Source of the DNA: Paracoccus subflavus
GTDB lineage: Bacteria > Pseudomonadota > Alphaproteobacteria > Rhodobacterales > Rhodobacteraceae
Assembly: GCF_004310345.1 (NCBI RefSeq)
Contig: NZ_SISK01000002.1
Location: 248,001-312,000, forward strand
Direction of reading: 5' to 3'
Length of the DNA: 64,000 nt
Position numbers and translations under genes: made by a program. The notes under the pieces are model-generated. The model was given only the letters and a program-made list of their open reading frames with translations, made no database searches and was not told where the DNA came from. Positions 18,653-28,421 of this stretch are shown one piece after another. Within the stretch, counting starts at the first letter, position 1; each line of letters starts with the position of its first letter.

Positions 18653-19945
18653 ATGGCCTGGCCCAGATACCGCGGGTTCGATAGCATGTCACGGCTGCGC
18701 TGGATTCTGTCGCGCCTGCGCCGGACCCTGTGGGTGCGTGTGTCGCTCTATGCGCTTCTGGGCGTCGCGGCGGCGGTTGCGGCAAGCCTGGCATCGTTCC
18801 TGCCCTGGCCCCTGCCCATCGACATCAGCGCCGAGGCGATCGACAGCCTGCTGAACGTGATCGCCTCGTCGATGCTGGCGGTCACGACCTTTTCGGTCAC
18901 GGCGCTGACCTCGGCCTATGGGTCGGCCACGTCGAACGCGACGCCGCGCGCGACGACGCTGCTGACCGAGGATGCGTTCATCCAATCGGTGCTGGCGACC
19001 TTTATCGGATCGTTCCTGTTCAGCGTCGTGGGCCTGGTCGCGCTGCGCGTCAGCATCTATGGCCCGCAAGGCCGGGCGCTGCTGTTCGTGGTCACGGTGC
19101 TGGTCATCATCCTGATCGTGCTGGCCCTGCTGCGCTGGATTCACCAGTTGACCAAGCTGGGGCGTGTCGGCGACACCATCGACAGGCTGGAACAGGCCAC
19201 CGCCCGGTCGATCAGGGCACGGCTGGATCTGCCCTTTCTGGGCGGGCTCGCCTTGCCCGAGGATGCCCCCGATGGCCCCGCTGTGCTGTCCGATCAGGTC
19301 GGCTATGTCCAGTTCATCGATACCGCCGCGCTGTCCGACCTGTGCGAAAAGCGAGGGCTTTACCTGGACATCTTGGTTTTGCCAGGGACGTTTCTGTATC
19401 ACGGCAGCCCCCTTGTCGTGATCCGGGACCAAACCTTTGCCGAGGATCTGGCAGCCGAAATAAGAGAGGCCTTCACCATCGACAGGGCGCGGTCCTTTGA
19501 CCAGGATCCCCGTTTCGGCATCATCGCCCTGACCGAGGTCGCTCTGCGTGCGCTGTCGCCCGCCATGAACGACCCCGGCACCGCCATCGACGTGATCGGC
19601 CGCCAGACCAGGCTGCTGTCGCTTCTGTCCGAAGGCTGGCACAAGACCGAATTGCACAAGCCCGACTATCCCCGGCTGCGCCTGCCGCCGTTGCGGTACG
19701 ACGACCTTTACGACGATGCCTTTCATCTGATCGGGCGCGACGCGGCCGGACAGATCGACGTGCTGACCCGGGCGATCAAGGCTCTTGCGGCACTGACCCG
19801 CATCGGACCCGAAGCTGCCCGGCAGGCCGCAGCCAAGCAGTTGCACATCGCCTGCGCACGGGGAGCCGAGAATTTGCCCGGTCCGGACAAGGACCGGCTG
19901 CGGCGGCTGACGGACGACATGAAAGAGGACGGGCAAACAGGGTGA
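18653..19945 (+). CDS. DUF2254 membrane protein
   Basis: 430-residue predicted membrane protein. Hydrophobic segments lie near residues 30-55, 65-90, 115-140 and 148-165, followed by a soluble C-terminal half. The stretch SSMLAVTTFSVTALTSAYGSATSNATPRA and the later MNDPGTAIDVI motif are characteristic of DUF2254. No function is established for the family. The start may be the ATG at 18653 (AGGCGGGG upstream) or that at 18686. Confidence 0.82.
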   Translation: MAWPRYRGFDSMSRLRWILSRLRRTLWVRVSLYALLGVAAAVAASLASFLPWPLPIDISAEAIDSLLNVIASSMLAVTTFSVTALTSAYGSATSNATPRATTLLTEDAFIQSVLATFIGSFLFSVVGLVALRVSIYGPQGRALLFVVTVLVIILIVLALLRWIHQLTKLGRVGDTIDRLEQATARSIRARLDLPFLGGLALPEDAPDGPAVLSDQVGYVQFIDTAALSDLCEKRGLYLDILVLPGTFLYHGSPLVVIRDQTFAEDLAAEIREAFTIDRARSFDQDPRFGIIALTEVALRALSPAMNDPGTAIDVIGRQTRLLSLLSEGWHKTELHKPDYPRLRLPPLRYDDLYDDAFHLIGRDAAGQIDVLTRAIKALAALTRIGPEAARQAAAKQLHIACARGAENLPGPDKDRLRRLTDDMKEDGQTG

Positions 19946-19988
19946 TTTCCGCTTTTCATTTGCCCCTCCTCGCGGCATAGTCCGCGCC

Positions 19989-20087
19989 ATGACCCGGATG
20001 CTGGACATTCCCGCCGCCCCGACCGCGCCCCGTGGCGCGCGTCTGGCCGTGACCCTTCGCGGTCTGCTGCTTCTTACGCTGCGCTGA
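19989..20087 (+). CDS. leuA leader peptide
   Basis: Short reading frame of 32 codons just upstream of leuA, ATG at 19989, TGA at 20085-20087. It is leucine-rich, ending in RGLLLLTLR with the codons CTG CTG CTT CTT ACG CTG. The stop codon is inside the first arm of a perfect 8-bp inverted repeat (20084-20112). This is the layout of a ribosome-mediated attenuator: slow translation through the Leu codons would change the folding of the downstream RNA. The peptide itself probably has no function. It is too short to be found by length cut-offs. Confidence 0.75.
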   Translation: MTRMLDIPAAPTAPRGARLAVTLRGLLLLTLR

Positions 20088-20112
20088 GCGGGTCTTCCGG
20101 GCCGCCGCTCAG
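20084..20112 (+). promoter_or_regulatory. Attenuator hairpin of leuA
   Basis: CTGAGCGG (20084-20091) pairs perfectly with CCGCTCAG (20105-20112) around a 13-base loop, overlapping the stop of the leader peptide. An alternative pairing CCGGG with CCCGG further downstream is possible and would be mutually exclusive. There is no U-run, so termination could be Rho-assisted or control may act on leuA translation. Confidence 0.55.
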
Positions 20113-20164
20113 CCAGGAAGTGCCCGGTTCATCCCCGACAGAACCCGCAAGAGAACAGTATCCC

Positions 20165-21721
20165 ATGTCCGACAAGAACCGCGTCGTCATCTTCGACACC
20201 ACCCTCCGCGACGGCGAGCAATCGCCCGGTGCCACCATGTCCCACGAGGAAAAGCTGGAAATCGCGTCCCTGCTGGACGAGATGGGCGTGGACATCATCG
20301 AGGCGGGCTTTCCCATCGCCTCGGAAGGCGATTTTGCCGCTGTCAGCGCCATCGCCCGGCAGGCGCGGAATGCTGTCGTCTGCGGCCTGGCCCGGGCGCA
20401 AATTCCCGACATCGACCGCTGCTGGGAGGCGGTGCGTCACGCGAAACGCCCGCGCATCCATACCTTCATCGGCACATCGCCGCTGCACCGGGCGATCCCG
20501 AACCTGGACATGGACCAGATGGCTGAACGGATCGAACAGACCGTGACGCACGCCCGCAACCTGTGCGACAACGTGCAGTGGTCACCCATGGATGCGACCC
20601 GGACGGAACACGATTACCTGTGCCGGGTGGTGGAAATCGCCATCAGGGCGGGCGCCACCACGATCAACATCCCCGACACCGTGGGATATACCGCGCCCCG
20701 CGAATCGGCCGCGCTGATCCGGATGCTGCTGGAACGCGTGCCCGGCGCCGACACGGTGGTCTTTGCAACTCATTGCCACAACGACCTGGGCATGGCGACC
20801 GCCAACGCCCTGGCCGCGGTCGAGGCGGGTGCCCGCCAGATCGAATGCACCATCAACGGCCTTGGCGAACGCGCCGGCAACACCGCGCTGGAAGAGGTCG
20901 TGATGGCCCTGAAGGTGCGCCACGACATCATGCCCTTCGACACCGGCATCGACACCACCAAGATCATCGGCATTTCCCGCCGGGTGGCGCAGGTCAGCGG
21001 TTTCCCGGTCCAATTCAACAAGGCCATCGTCGGCAAGAATGCCTTTCTGCACGAATCGGGCATCCATCAGGACGGCGTGCTGAAGAACGTCGAAACCTTC
21101 GAGATCATGCGCCCCGCCGATATCGGCCTGAACGAAACCAATATCGCCATGGGCAAGCATTCGGGCCGCGCCGCGCTGCGGGCCAAGCTGTCCGATCTGG
21201 GATATGACGTGGGCGACAACCAGTTGAAGGATATCTTCGTGCGGTTCAAGGCCTTGGCCGACCGCAAGAAAGAGGTCTATGACGAGGATATCGTGGCCCT
21301 TGTCCAGGACGCCTCGGCCAACACGGGCGACGATTTCCTGCAAGTGAAGCATCTGCGTGTCGTCTGTGGCAGCGATGGACAGTCGGCGGACCTGACCATG
21401 ATCGTGGACGGGCAGGAAAAGACCGTTCACGCGACCGGCGACGGTCCCGTCGATGCCTGCTTCAGGGCGGTCAAGCAGATATTCCCGCATACTGCGATGT
21501 TGAAGCTGTATCAGGTCCATGCCGTGACCGAGGGCACCGACGCGCAGGCCACCGTCTCTGTGCGGATGGAGGAGGACGGCCGCATCGTCAACGGCCAGGC
21601 TTCCGACACCGATACGATCCTTGCCTCGGTCAAGGCCTATGTGGGCGCGCTGAACCACCTGATCGTCCGCCGCACCCGCGCAGGCAGGGACGGCAAGGAA
21701 ATCAGCATGTATTCGCATTGA
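20165..21721 (+). CDS. leuA: 2-isopropylmalate synthase
   Basis: Commits 2-oxoisovalerate to leucine by condensing it with acetyl-CoA. The 518-residue protein has the signature RDGEQSPGATM (about residues 16-26), the metal-binding HCHNDLGMATAN (about 204-215), the ESGIHQDG motif, and a C-terminal LeuA dimer domain that binds leucine for feedback inhibition. The start is the ATG at 20165. The leader peptide and hairpin upstream predict attenuation by charged tRNA-Leu. The call is firm. Confidence 0.97.
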   Translation: MSDKNRVVIFDTTLRDGEQSPGATMSHEEKLEIASLLDEMGVDIIEAGFPIASEGDFAAVSAIARQARNAVVCGLARAQIPDIDRCWEAVRHAKRPRIHTFIGTSPLHRAIPNLDMDQMAERIEQTVTHARNLCDNVQWSPMDATRTEHDYLCRVVEIAIRAGATTINIPDTVGYTAPRESAALIRMLLERVPGADTVVFATHCHNDLGMATANALAAVEAGARQIECTINGLGERAGNTALEEVVMALKVRHDIMPFDTGIDTTKIIGISRRVAQVSGFPVQFNKAIVGKNAFLHESGIHQDGVLKNVETFEIMRPADIGLNETNIAMGKHSGRAALRAKLSDLGYDVGDNQLKDIFVRFKALADRKKEVYDEDIVALVQDASANTGDDFLQVKHLRVVCGSDGQSADLTMIVDGQEKTVHATGDGPVDACFRAVKQIFPHTAMLKLYQVHAVTEGTDAQATVSVRMEEDGRIVNGQASDTDTILASVKAYVGALNHLIVRRTRAGRDGKEISMYSH

Positions 21722-21729
21722 CCGGTCCG

Positions 21730-21758
21730 GCCCGGCCCCCTGCTTGCCGGGGTCGGGC
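21730..21758 (+). terminator. Probable terminator of leuA
   Basis: GCCCGGCCCC (21730-21739) pairs with GGGGTCGGGC (21749-21758), one G-T pair, nine-base loop, nine bases after the leuA stop. No T-run follows, so it may act with Rho or only protect the 3' end. Confidence 0.5.
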
Positions 21759-21986
21759 ATGTCATTCGACGGGGGTGATTCGGTCAGAACGGCATGGGTC
21801 TGGCTTTTGCAACCGGCAGCTTAACTGGACCATGCCTGCCGGTTGCGGCCGGTGAATGCTGGAGAATAAAGATCCCAGTTCGCCAGCCCATGAAGCGTAA
21901 TTTTCTTTCAATCGCGTCGGTCCCATATTAAACGGATATACGGTCGCCCGAGGATGGGACTGGCGGTGGAAAAGGGAATTTTAACG
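21759..21986. other. AT-richer intergenic region before the VPLPA-CTERM gene
   Basis: Clearly lower in GC than its surroundings. It probably holds the promoter for the gene starting at 21987: TTTTCT near 21900 and CATATTAAA near 21925 are a possible -35/-10 pair. No coding sequence or RNA gene is seen. Confidence 0.4.
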
Positions 21987-22556
21987 ATGAAGATGGTTAT
22001 CGCGGCGTCGATCCTGGCGCTGACATGTGGCGTGGCACAGGCAGCAACCTGCACGTCCACCTATCAAAACGGCAACGGAAACGGAAAAACCAAGTCTGTG
22101 ACCTATATGCTGGAACAGGGCAGCGCCACTGTGGTTGCGGACTGCTATTCGAACAACGATACGAATACTATCGACGCCAGCTTTGCCATTGGCGGCATCA
22201 GCAACTGGATGCTGGCGGACAAGACCGATGACAATGATGCCTATCTGGATGGCGGTTTCAGCCAGTTCGGCGCGGGGACCTGGTCGGTCGTGAACCCGCT
22301 GGGCTATGAAAGCATCATGGTCACGCTGAAGCAGGGCAGGTCGTTTGCGGCTTTCCTGCTGGATTCCACGGCGCCTCTCTCGGGGATCTGGAACACGTTC
22401 GGTCCGGGCCAAGGCACCGGCGGCCTGTCTCACGCGTCTGTCTATTTCTCGGGCGACACGGCCCCGGCGCCGGTTCCGCTGCCCGCGGGTGTGGCCCTGC
22501 TGCCGGCCGGTCTGGCGGGCCTGGCCTTGCTGCGCCGTCGCCGCAAGGCCGCCTGA
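21987..22556 (+). CDS. VPLPA-CTERM sorting-domain protein
   Basis: Exported 189-residue protein. It has an N-terminal signal peptide (MKMVIAASILALTCGVAQA), a ~140-residue mature domain with an early Cys pair and many Asn/Asp residues, and a C-terminal tripartite sorting tail: VPLPAG, a hydrophobic helix, and RRRRKAA. Such tails are recognised by an exosortase, which cleaves and presents the protein on the surface or in exopolysaccharide. No exosortase gene lies in the window. The mature domain is not recognised. The gene stands alone, with its own promoter region and terminator. Confidence 0.85.
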   Translation: MKMVIAASILALTCGVAQAATCTSTYQNGNGNGKTKSVTYMLEQGSATVVADCYSNNDTNTIDASFAIGGISNWMLADKTDDNDAYLDGGFSQFGAGTWSVVNPLGYESIMVTLKQGRSFAAFLLDSTAPLSGIWNTFGPGQGTGGLSHASVYFSGDTAPAPVPLPAGVALLPAGLAGLALLRRRRKAA

Positions 22557-22579
22557 GAGCTGTCTGACACGATTGCAAG

Positions 22580-22609
22580 GGCGCCCATGCCGGTCATGGG
22601 CGCCTTTTT
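22580..22609 (+). terminator. Intrinsic terminator of the VPLPA-CTERM gene
   Basis: Perfect 10-bp inverted repeat GGCGCCCATG / CATGGGCGCC with a five-base loop, followed directly by TTTTT. It ends the transcript 24 bases after the stop codon. Confidence 0.92.
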
Positions 22610-22640
22610 CATGTCAGCGGCCCGTCTTGCCCGATGATGA

Positions 22641-23834
<1,194 letters not shown>

Positions 23835-23874
23835 GGAGCGGCGGTTTATGGCTGCCCATACGGGGTTCGCCTGA

Positions 23875-24810
23875 ATGGCACGCAGGGGACCGGATTTCGC
23901 GACCCCTGTCCGGCGCGTGCTGATCGGATTGCTGGCTCTGGTGCTGATCGGGCTGTTCCTGTTCTGGCGCATCGACAGCCCGCGTGCCGAACGGATGCGC
24001 ATCGCCATCGTCGATCGGATGGTGCCCGGTCTTGACTGGGCGCTGGCGCCGGTCACGCAGGTCAGCCAGATGATCGGCGGGCTTCAATCCTATGCCCGGA
24101 TCTATCAGCAGAACCAGGAACTGCGGCGCGAGTTGCAGAAGATGCAGGCCTGGAAAGAGGCGGCCGTCCAGTTGGAGCAGGAGAATTCCAAGCTGATGGC
24201 GCTGAACAACGTCCGCATCGACCCGGCGCTGACCAGCGTGACGGGCGTGGTGATGGTGGATAGCGGGTCGGCCTTTCGTCAGTCTGTGCTGCTGAACGTG
24301 GGCTCTGACGACGGCATCGTCGAGGGATGGGCGACCATGGACGGGCTGGGCCTGGTGGGGCGGATTTCGGGCGTGGGACGCCGGACCAGCAGGGTGGTGC
24401 TTCTGACCGATCCGTCCTCGCGCATTCCGGTTTCTGTCCTGCCCTCGGGCGAACGCGCGCTGCTGAAGGGCGATAATACCTCCCTGCCGTTTCTGGACTT
24501 CATCGAGACGCCTGACAACGTGCGGCCGGGCGACCGGGTCGTGACCTCGGGCGACGGGGGGGTATTCCCGCCGGGCCTGCTGGCGGGACAGGTGGTGCAG
24601 GGCAGGGACGGCCGGATGCGGCTGCACATGGCCGCCGATTACGGGCGGCTGGAATTCCTGCGGGTGCTGCGGTCCCATCCGGCGGAAACGGTGGCGGATT
24701 CGGGGGCGGTCATTCCGGTGGGCGACAAGGGGCTGATCGGCCCGCAGATGCCCGTCTCGCCGGTCGAGGCGGCTGTCGCCTCGGACCCCTTGTCCACAGG
24801 GACGGAATGA
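23875..24810 (+). CDS. mreC: Rod-shape protein MreC
   Basis: Bitopic inner-membrane protein that links MreB to periplasmic wall synthases. The 311 residues comprise one membrane helix (about 17-37), a coiled coil (about 70-105: QNQELRRELQKMQAWK), and the periplasmic beta domain (GVVMVDSGSAFRQSVLLNVGSDDGI). It overlaps mreD by four bases. A 40-base gap follows mreB. Confidence 0.95.
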   Translation: MARRGPDFATPVRRVLIGLLALVLIGLFLFWRIDSPRAERMRIAIVDRMVPGLDWALAPVTQVSQMIGGLQSYARIYQQNQELRRELQKMQAWKEAAVQLEQENSKLMALNNVRIDPALTSVTGVVMVDSGSAFRQSVLLNVGSDDGIVEGWATMDGLGLVGRISGVGRRTSRVVLLTDPSSRIPVSVLPSGERALLKGDNTSLPFLDFIETPDNVRPGDRVVTSGDGGVFPPGLLAGQVVQGRDGRMRLHMAADYGRLEFLRVLRSHPAETVADSGAVIPVGDKGLIGPQMPVSPVEAAVASDPLSTGTE

Positions 24811-25337
24811 TGCGCCGCCCGGTCGTGACCGGCACGCTGCTGTTCGGCGCGGCCATGGCGGCGCTGCTGTTCCTGCGCCTGCTGCCGCTGTCGGCGGGGG
24901 TCGTCCGGCTGCCCGGCCCGGATGTGGCGCTGTGTCTCGCGATGGCCTGGGTATTGCGCAGGCCCGACCAGCTTGCGGCCCCGGTGATCGCGCTGGCCTT
25001 TCTGGTCCAGGATATCCTTTTGTTTCACCCGCTGGGGTTGTGGCCGGCCATCGTGCTGCTGGGAACCGAGACCGCACGCTTGCGTGAGGGGCGTTGGCGC
25101 GACCAGCCGTTCATGGTTGAATGGCTGCGCATCGCCACGCTGATCGGTTTGATGATGTTGGCATATCGTATCGTGCAGGTGTTGTTCATGATGCCGGTTC
25201 CGGCCCTGGGTCAGGTGATCCTGCATTTCATCGCCACCGTCGCCGCCTATCCCCTGGTGGTGCTGGCGGCGCGGTTTCTGCTGGGATTGCGTCCTGCCAT
25301 GCCGCTGGATGTCGATATGACAGGGGCTGCGCGATGA
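24807..25337 (+). CDS. mreD: Rod-shape protein MreD
   Basis: Integral membrane partner of MreC, 176 residues with five or so hydrophobic helices and few polar loops. Sequence similarity in this family is low; the call rests largely on topology and on its place between mreC and the PBP2 gene, overlapping both neighbours by four bases (ATGA). Confidence 0.88.
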   Translation: MMRRPVVTGTLLFGAAMAALLFLRLLPLSAGVVRLPGPDVALCLAMAWVLRRPDQLAAPVIALAFLVQDILLFHPLGLWPAIVLLGTETARLREGRWRDQPFMVEWLRIATLIGLMMLAYRIVQVLFMMPVPALGQVILHFIATVAAYPLVVLAARFLLGLRPAMPLDVDMTGAAR

Positions 25338-27277
25338 CCCGGAACGCCGCCCGTCCCGGAGACGAGGCCGGTTCCTCGGTCACGCGCCGGGGCCTGATGC
25401 TGGCGGGCCTTCAACTGGGCGTAGTGACGACCTTGGCGCTGAAGCTGCGGTCGATGCAGGTCGAACAGGCCGAGGAATTCCGCCTGCTGGCCGACGGCAA
25501 TTCCATCAAGATCCGCCTTCTGGTGCCCGCGCGCGGGCTGATCCATGACCGCAACGGCATCATCATCGCCGGCAACGAACAGAACTATCGCGTCACCCTG
25601 ACGCGCGAGGAGGCGGGCGGCGATGTCGAACCCGTCCTGCGCCGTCTGGCACGCCTGATCCCCATCAGCGAGGCGCGCATGGCCGAACTGCTGGAGGAAT
25701 TCACAAAGCGCAGCGCCGTGACGCCCATCGTTCTGGCCGACCGGCTGAGCTGGGAACAGTTCAGTTCGATTGCCGTCAACGCGCCGTCCCTGGCGGGTGT
25801 CACGCCCGAGGCGGGCCTGTCGCGCGCCTATCCGCGCGCGGGCGATCTGGCGCATGTGCTGGGCTACGTCGGCCCCGTATCCGATTACGACCTGTCCAAG
25901 ATCGAAAATCCCGATCCCGTCCTGATGCTGCCCGAATTCCAGCTTGGCAAGGTCGGCTTCGAGGCCCGGATGGAGGATGTGCTGCGCGGCAAGGCCGGCC
26001 AGCGCCGTGTCGAGGTGAACAGCGCCGGGCGCGAGATGCGCCAACTGTCCCGGCAAGAGGGCGATCAGGGCGCCACGGTGCAGATGACGCTGGATGCGCA
26101 GTTGCAGAACTATGCCGCGCAGCGCATGGGGGCCGAAAGCGCTGCCGCCGTGGTCATGGATGCCCAGACCGGGGACATCCTGACGATCTGTTCGTCGCCC
26201 AGCTTCGATCCCAACAAGTTCGTGCGCGGCATTTCGTCGGCAGATTACAAGGCGCTGATGAACCACGATCACCGCCCCCTGGCCGACAAGACGGTGCAGG
26301 GCGTTTATCCGCCCGGTTCGACCTTCAAGATGATCACGCTGCTGGCCGGGCTGGAATCGGGACTGATCACCCCCGGTTCGCGGTTCTATTGTCCCGGCTA
26401 TACCACGGCCGGGGGCCGCAGGTTCCACTGCTGGAGCCGGGGCGGACATGGCAGCATGGACGCGGTCAACGGCCTGTCGCAAAGCTGCGACGTGTATTAT
26501 TACGAACTGGCGCAGAAGATCGGTATCGACCGCATCGCCGACATGGCCCGCAGGCTGGGCCTGGGACAGCGCCATGACCTGCCCATGTCCGCCGTGGCCG
26601 ACGGGATCGCGCCCGACGGTGCCTGGAAACAGGCGCGCTACGGCCAGGCCTGGCAGGTGGGCGACAGCCTCAACGCCTCGATCGGGCAGGGCTATGTGCT
26701 GGCCTCTCCCTTGCAATTGGCGGTGATGACCGCCCGCATCGCCTCGGGCAGGGAGGTCCGTCCCCGCCTGGTCCGGGCCATCGACGGCGTAACTCAGCCA
26801 GAGCCCGATTTCCCGGATCTGGGGCTGTCGCCCGAAAATCTGCGCATCGCCCGGCTGGGCATGGACGAGGTGATGAACGGCGCCCGCGGCACCGCCCGGC
26901 GGTCGCGCATCCTGCGCGAGGACTGGCGCATGGCGGGCAAGACCGGCACCAGTCAGGTCCGCAACATCACCGCCGCAGAACGCGCCCGCGGTGTCATCTC
27001 GAACGATCAACTGCCCTGGAACCGGCGCGATCATGCACTGTTCGTGTGCTATGCTCCTGTCCAGGCGCCGCGCTATGCGGTGTCGGTGGTGGTCGAACAT
27101 GGCGGCGGCGGATCGGCCGTGGCTGCGCCGGTGGCTCGCGACATCCTGCTGTTTGCGCTGGCGGGCGGACTGCCGCCCCTGGACGCGGTGCCCGACGATC
27201 AGCGCGCGGCGATGGAAGAGCGCCACAATGCCATGACCCTGTTCGCGCCCGAGGCGCCCCGACTGACGCGGGCCTGA
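25334..27277 (+). CDS. mrdA: Penicillin-binding protein 2 (transpeptidase)
   Basis: Class B penicillin-binding protein that cross-links peptidoglycan during elongation, partner of RodA. The 647 residues comprise a membrane anchor (about 20-36), the pedestal dimerisation domain, and the transpeptidase domain with SxxK in PPGSTFKM (Ser329), SxN-type SQSCD, and KTGTSQ. The ATG at 25334 overlaps the mreD stop; the frame is open further upstream inside mreD. The call is firm. Confidence 0.96.
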   Translation: MTRNAARPGDEAGSSVTRRGLMLAGLQLGVVTTLALKLRSMQVEQAEEFRLLADGNSIKIRLLVPARGLIHDRNGIIIAGNEQNYRVTLTREEAGGDVEPVLRRLARLIPISEARMAELLEEFTKRSAVTPIVLADRLSWEQFSSIAVNAPSLAGVTPEAGLSRAYPRAGDLAHVLGYVGPVSDYDLSKIENPDPVLMLPEFQLGKVGFEARMEDVLRGKAGQRRVEVNSAGREMRQLSRQEGDQGATVQMTLDAQLQNYAAQRMGAESAAAVVMDAQTGDILTICSSPSFDPNKFVRGISSADYKALMNHDHRPLADKTVQGVYPPGSTFKMITLLAGLESGLITPGSRFYCPGYTTAGGRRFHCWSRGGHGSMDAVNGLSQSCDVYYYELAQKIGIDRIADMARRLGLGQRHDLPMSAVADGIAPDGAWKQARYGQAWQVGDSLNASIGQGYVLASPLQLAVMTARIASGREVRPRLVRAIDGVTQPEPDFPDLGLSPENLRIARLGMDEVMNGARGTARRSRILREDWRMAGKTGTSQVRNITAAERARGVISNDQLPWNRRDHALFVCYAPVQAPRYAVSVVVEHGGGGSAVAAPVARDILLFALAGGLPPLDAVPDDQRAAMEERHNAMTLFAPEAPRLTRA

Positions 27278-27281
27278 GGCG

Positions 27282-28421
27282 ATGTCCTATCTTGACTACA
27301 ACGTCGCCCATACCCCCACCGGCCTTCGCAAGATCCTGTATCTGAACTGGCCCTTGGTCTTTCTGATCGCCGCCGTGGCCTCGATCGGGTTTCTGATGCT
27401 GGTATCCGTGGCCGGGGGACAGGTGGATACCTGGGCCAAACCGCAGATGTACCGTTTTGCCGCCGGGATGGTCATCATGCTGGGTCTGGCCTTTGTGCCG
27501 ATGTGGTTCTGGCGCGGGATTTCCATTCCGGCCTATGTCTGCTGCTTTCTCTTGCTGATCGCGGTCGATATGGTGGGGGTAATCGGCATGGGCGCGCAGC
27601 GCTGGATCGACATCGGGCCGATCCGACTGCAACCGTCCGAACTGATGAAGATCGCGCTCGTGCTCCTGCTGGCGGCCTATTACGACTGGCTGGCCCCGCA
27701 CCGCGTATCGCGTCCGCTGTGGGTGCTGATCCCGGTGGTGCTGATCCTGGCGCCGACCGCGCTGGTGCTGATCCAGCCGGATCTGGGCACCTCGATCATG
27801 CTGGTGGCCGGGGGCGGCATCGTGATGTTCGCGGCGGGGGTGTCCTTGTGGTATTTCGGCGCGGTGATCGCCGCCGCCGTGGGGCTGGTGGCGGCGGTGA
27901 TGAAAAGCCGCGGGACCGACTGGCAACTGCTCAAGGACTATCAGTTCCGCCGCATCGACACGTTCCTGGACCCTGCCGCCGATCCGCTGGGCGCAGGCTA
28001 CAACATCATTCAAAGCCAGATCGCGCTGGGATCGGGCGGCTGGTCGGGTCGGGGTTTCATGCAGGGCACGCAGTCGCGGCTGAACTTTCTGCCTGAAAAG
28101 CACACCGACTTCATCTTTACCGTTCTGGCCGAGGAATTCGGCTTTGTCGGCGCCATGTCGCTGCTGGGACTTTACACGCTGATCATCGGGTTCTGCCTGT
28201 ATTCGGCGCTGACCAACCGCGACCGGTTTGCCGCCCTGATCACCATCGGCATCAGCGGGACGTTCTTTTTGTATTTCGCCATCAACATGGCGACCGTGAT
28301 GGGGATGCTGCCCGCCAAGGGCTCGCCGCTGCCGCTGGTCAGTTATGGCGGAACCTCGCTGATGATCCTGATGCTGGGCTTCGGTCTTGTGCAGGCGGCC
28401 CATGTCCACAGGCCGCGATGA
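27282..28421 (+). CDS. rodA: Rod-shape glycosyltransferase RodA
   Basis: SEDS-family polytopic membrane protein that polymerises lipid II into glycan strands. It has 379 residues and about ten membrane helices. The SEDS motifs are clear: QRWIDIGPIRLQPSE, LIQPDLGTSIM, LPEKHTDFIFTVLAEEFGF and the C-terminal PLPLVSYGGTSL. It starts four bases after the PBP2 gene, confirming the polymerase-transpeptidase pair. Confidence 0.97.
   Translation: MSYLDYNVAHTPTGLRKILYLNWPLVFLIAAVASIGFLMLVSVAGGQVDTWAKPQMYRFAAGMVIMLGLAFVPMWFWRGISIPAYVCCFLLLIAVDMVGVIGMGAQRWIDIGPIRLQPSELMKIALVLLLAAYYDWLAPHRVSRPLWVLIPVVLILAPTALVLIQPDLGTSIMLVAGGGIVMFAAGVSLWYFGAVIAAAVGLVAAVMKSRGTDWQLLKDYQFRRIDTFLDPAADPLGAGYNIIQSQIALGSGGWSGRGFMQGTQSRLNFLPEKHTDFIFTVLAEEFGFVGAMSLLGLYTLIIGFCLYSALTNRDRFAALITIGISGTFFLYFAINMATVMGMLPAKGSPLPLVSYGGTSLMILMLGFGLVQAAHVHRPR

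Noticed and set aside
18577..18684. Possible 35-codon frame before the DUF2254 gene
   Set aside because: No clear ribosome-binding site and no recognisable sequence; could be chance.
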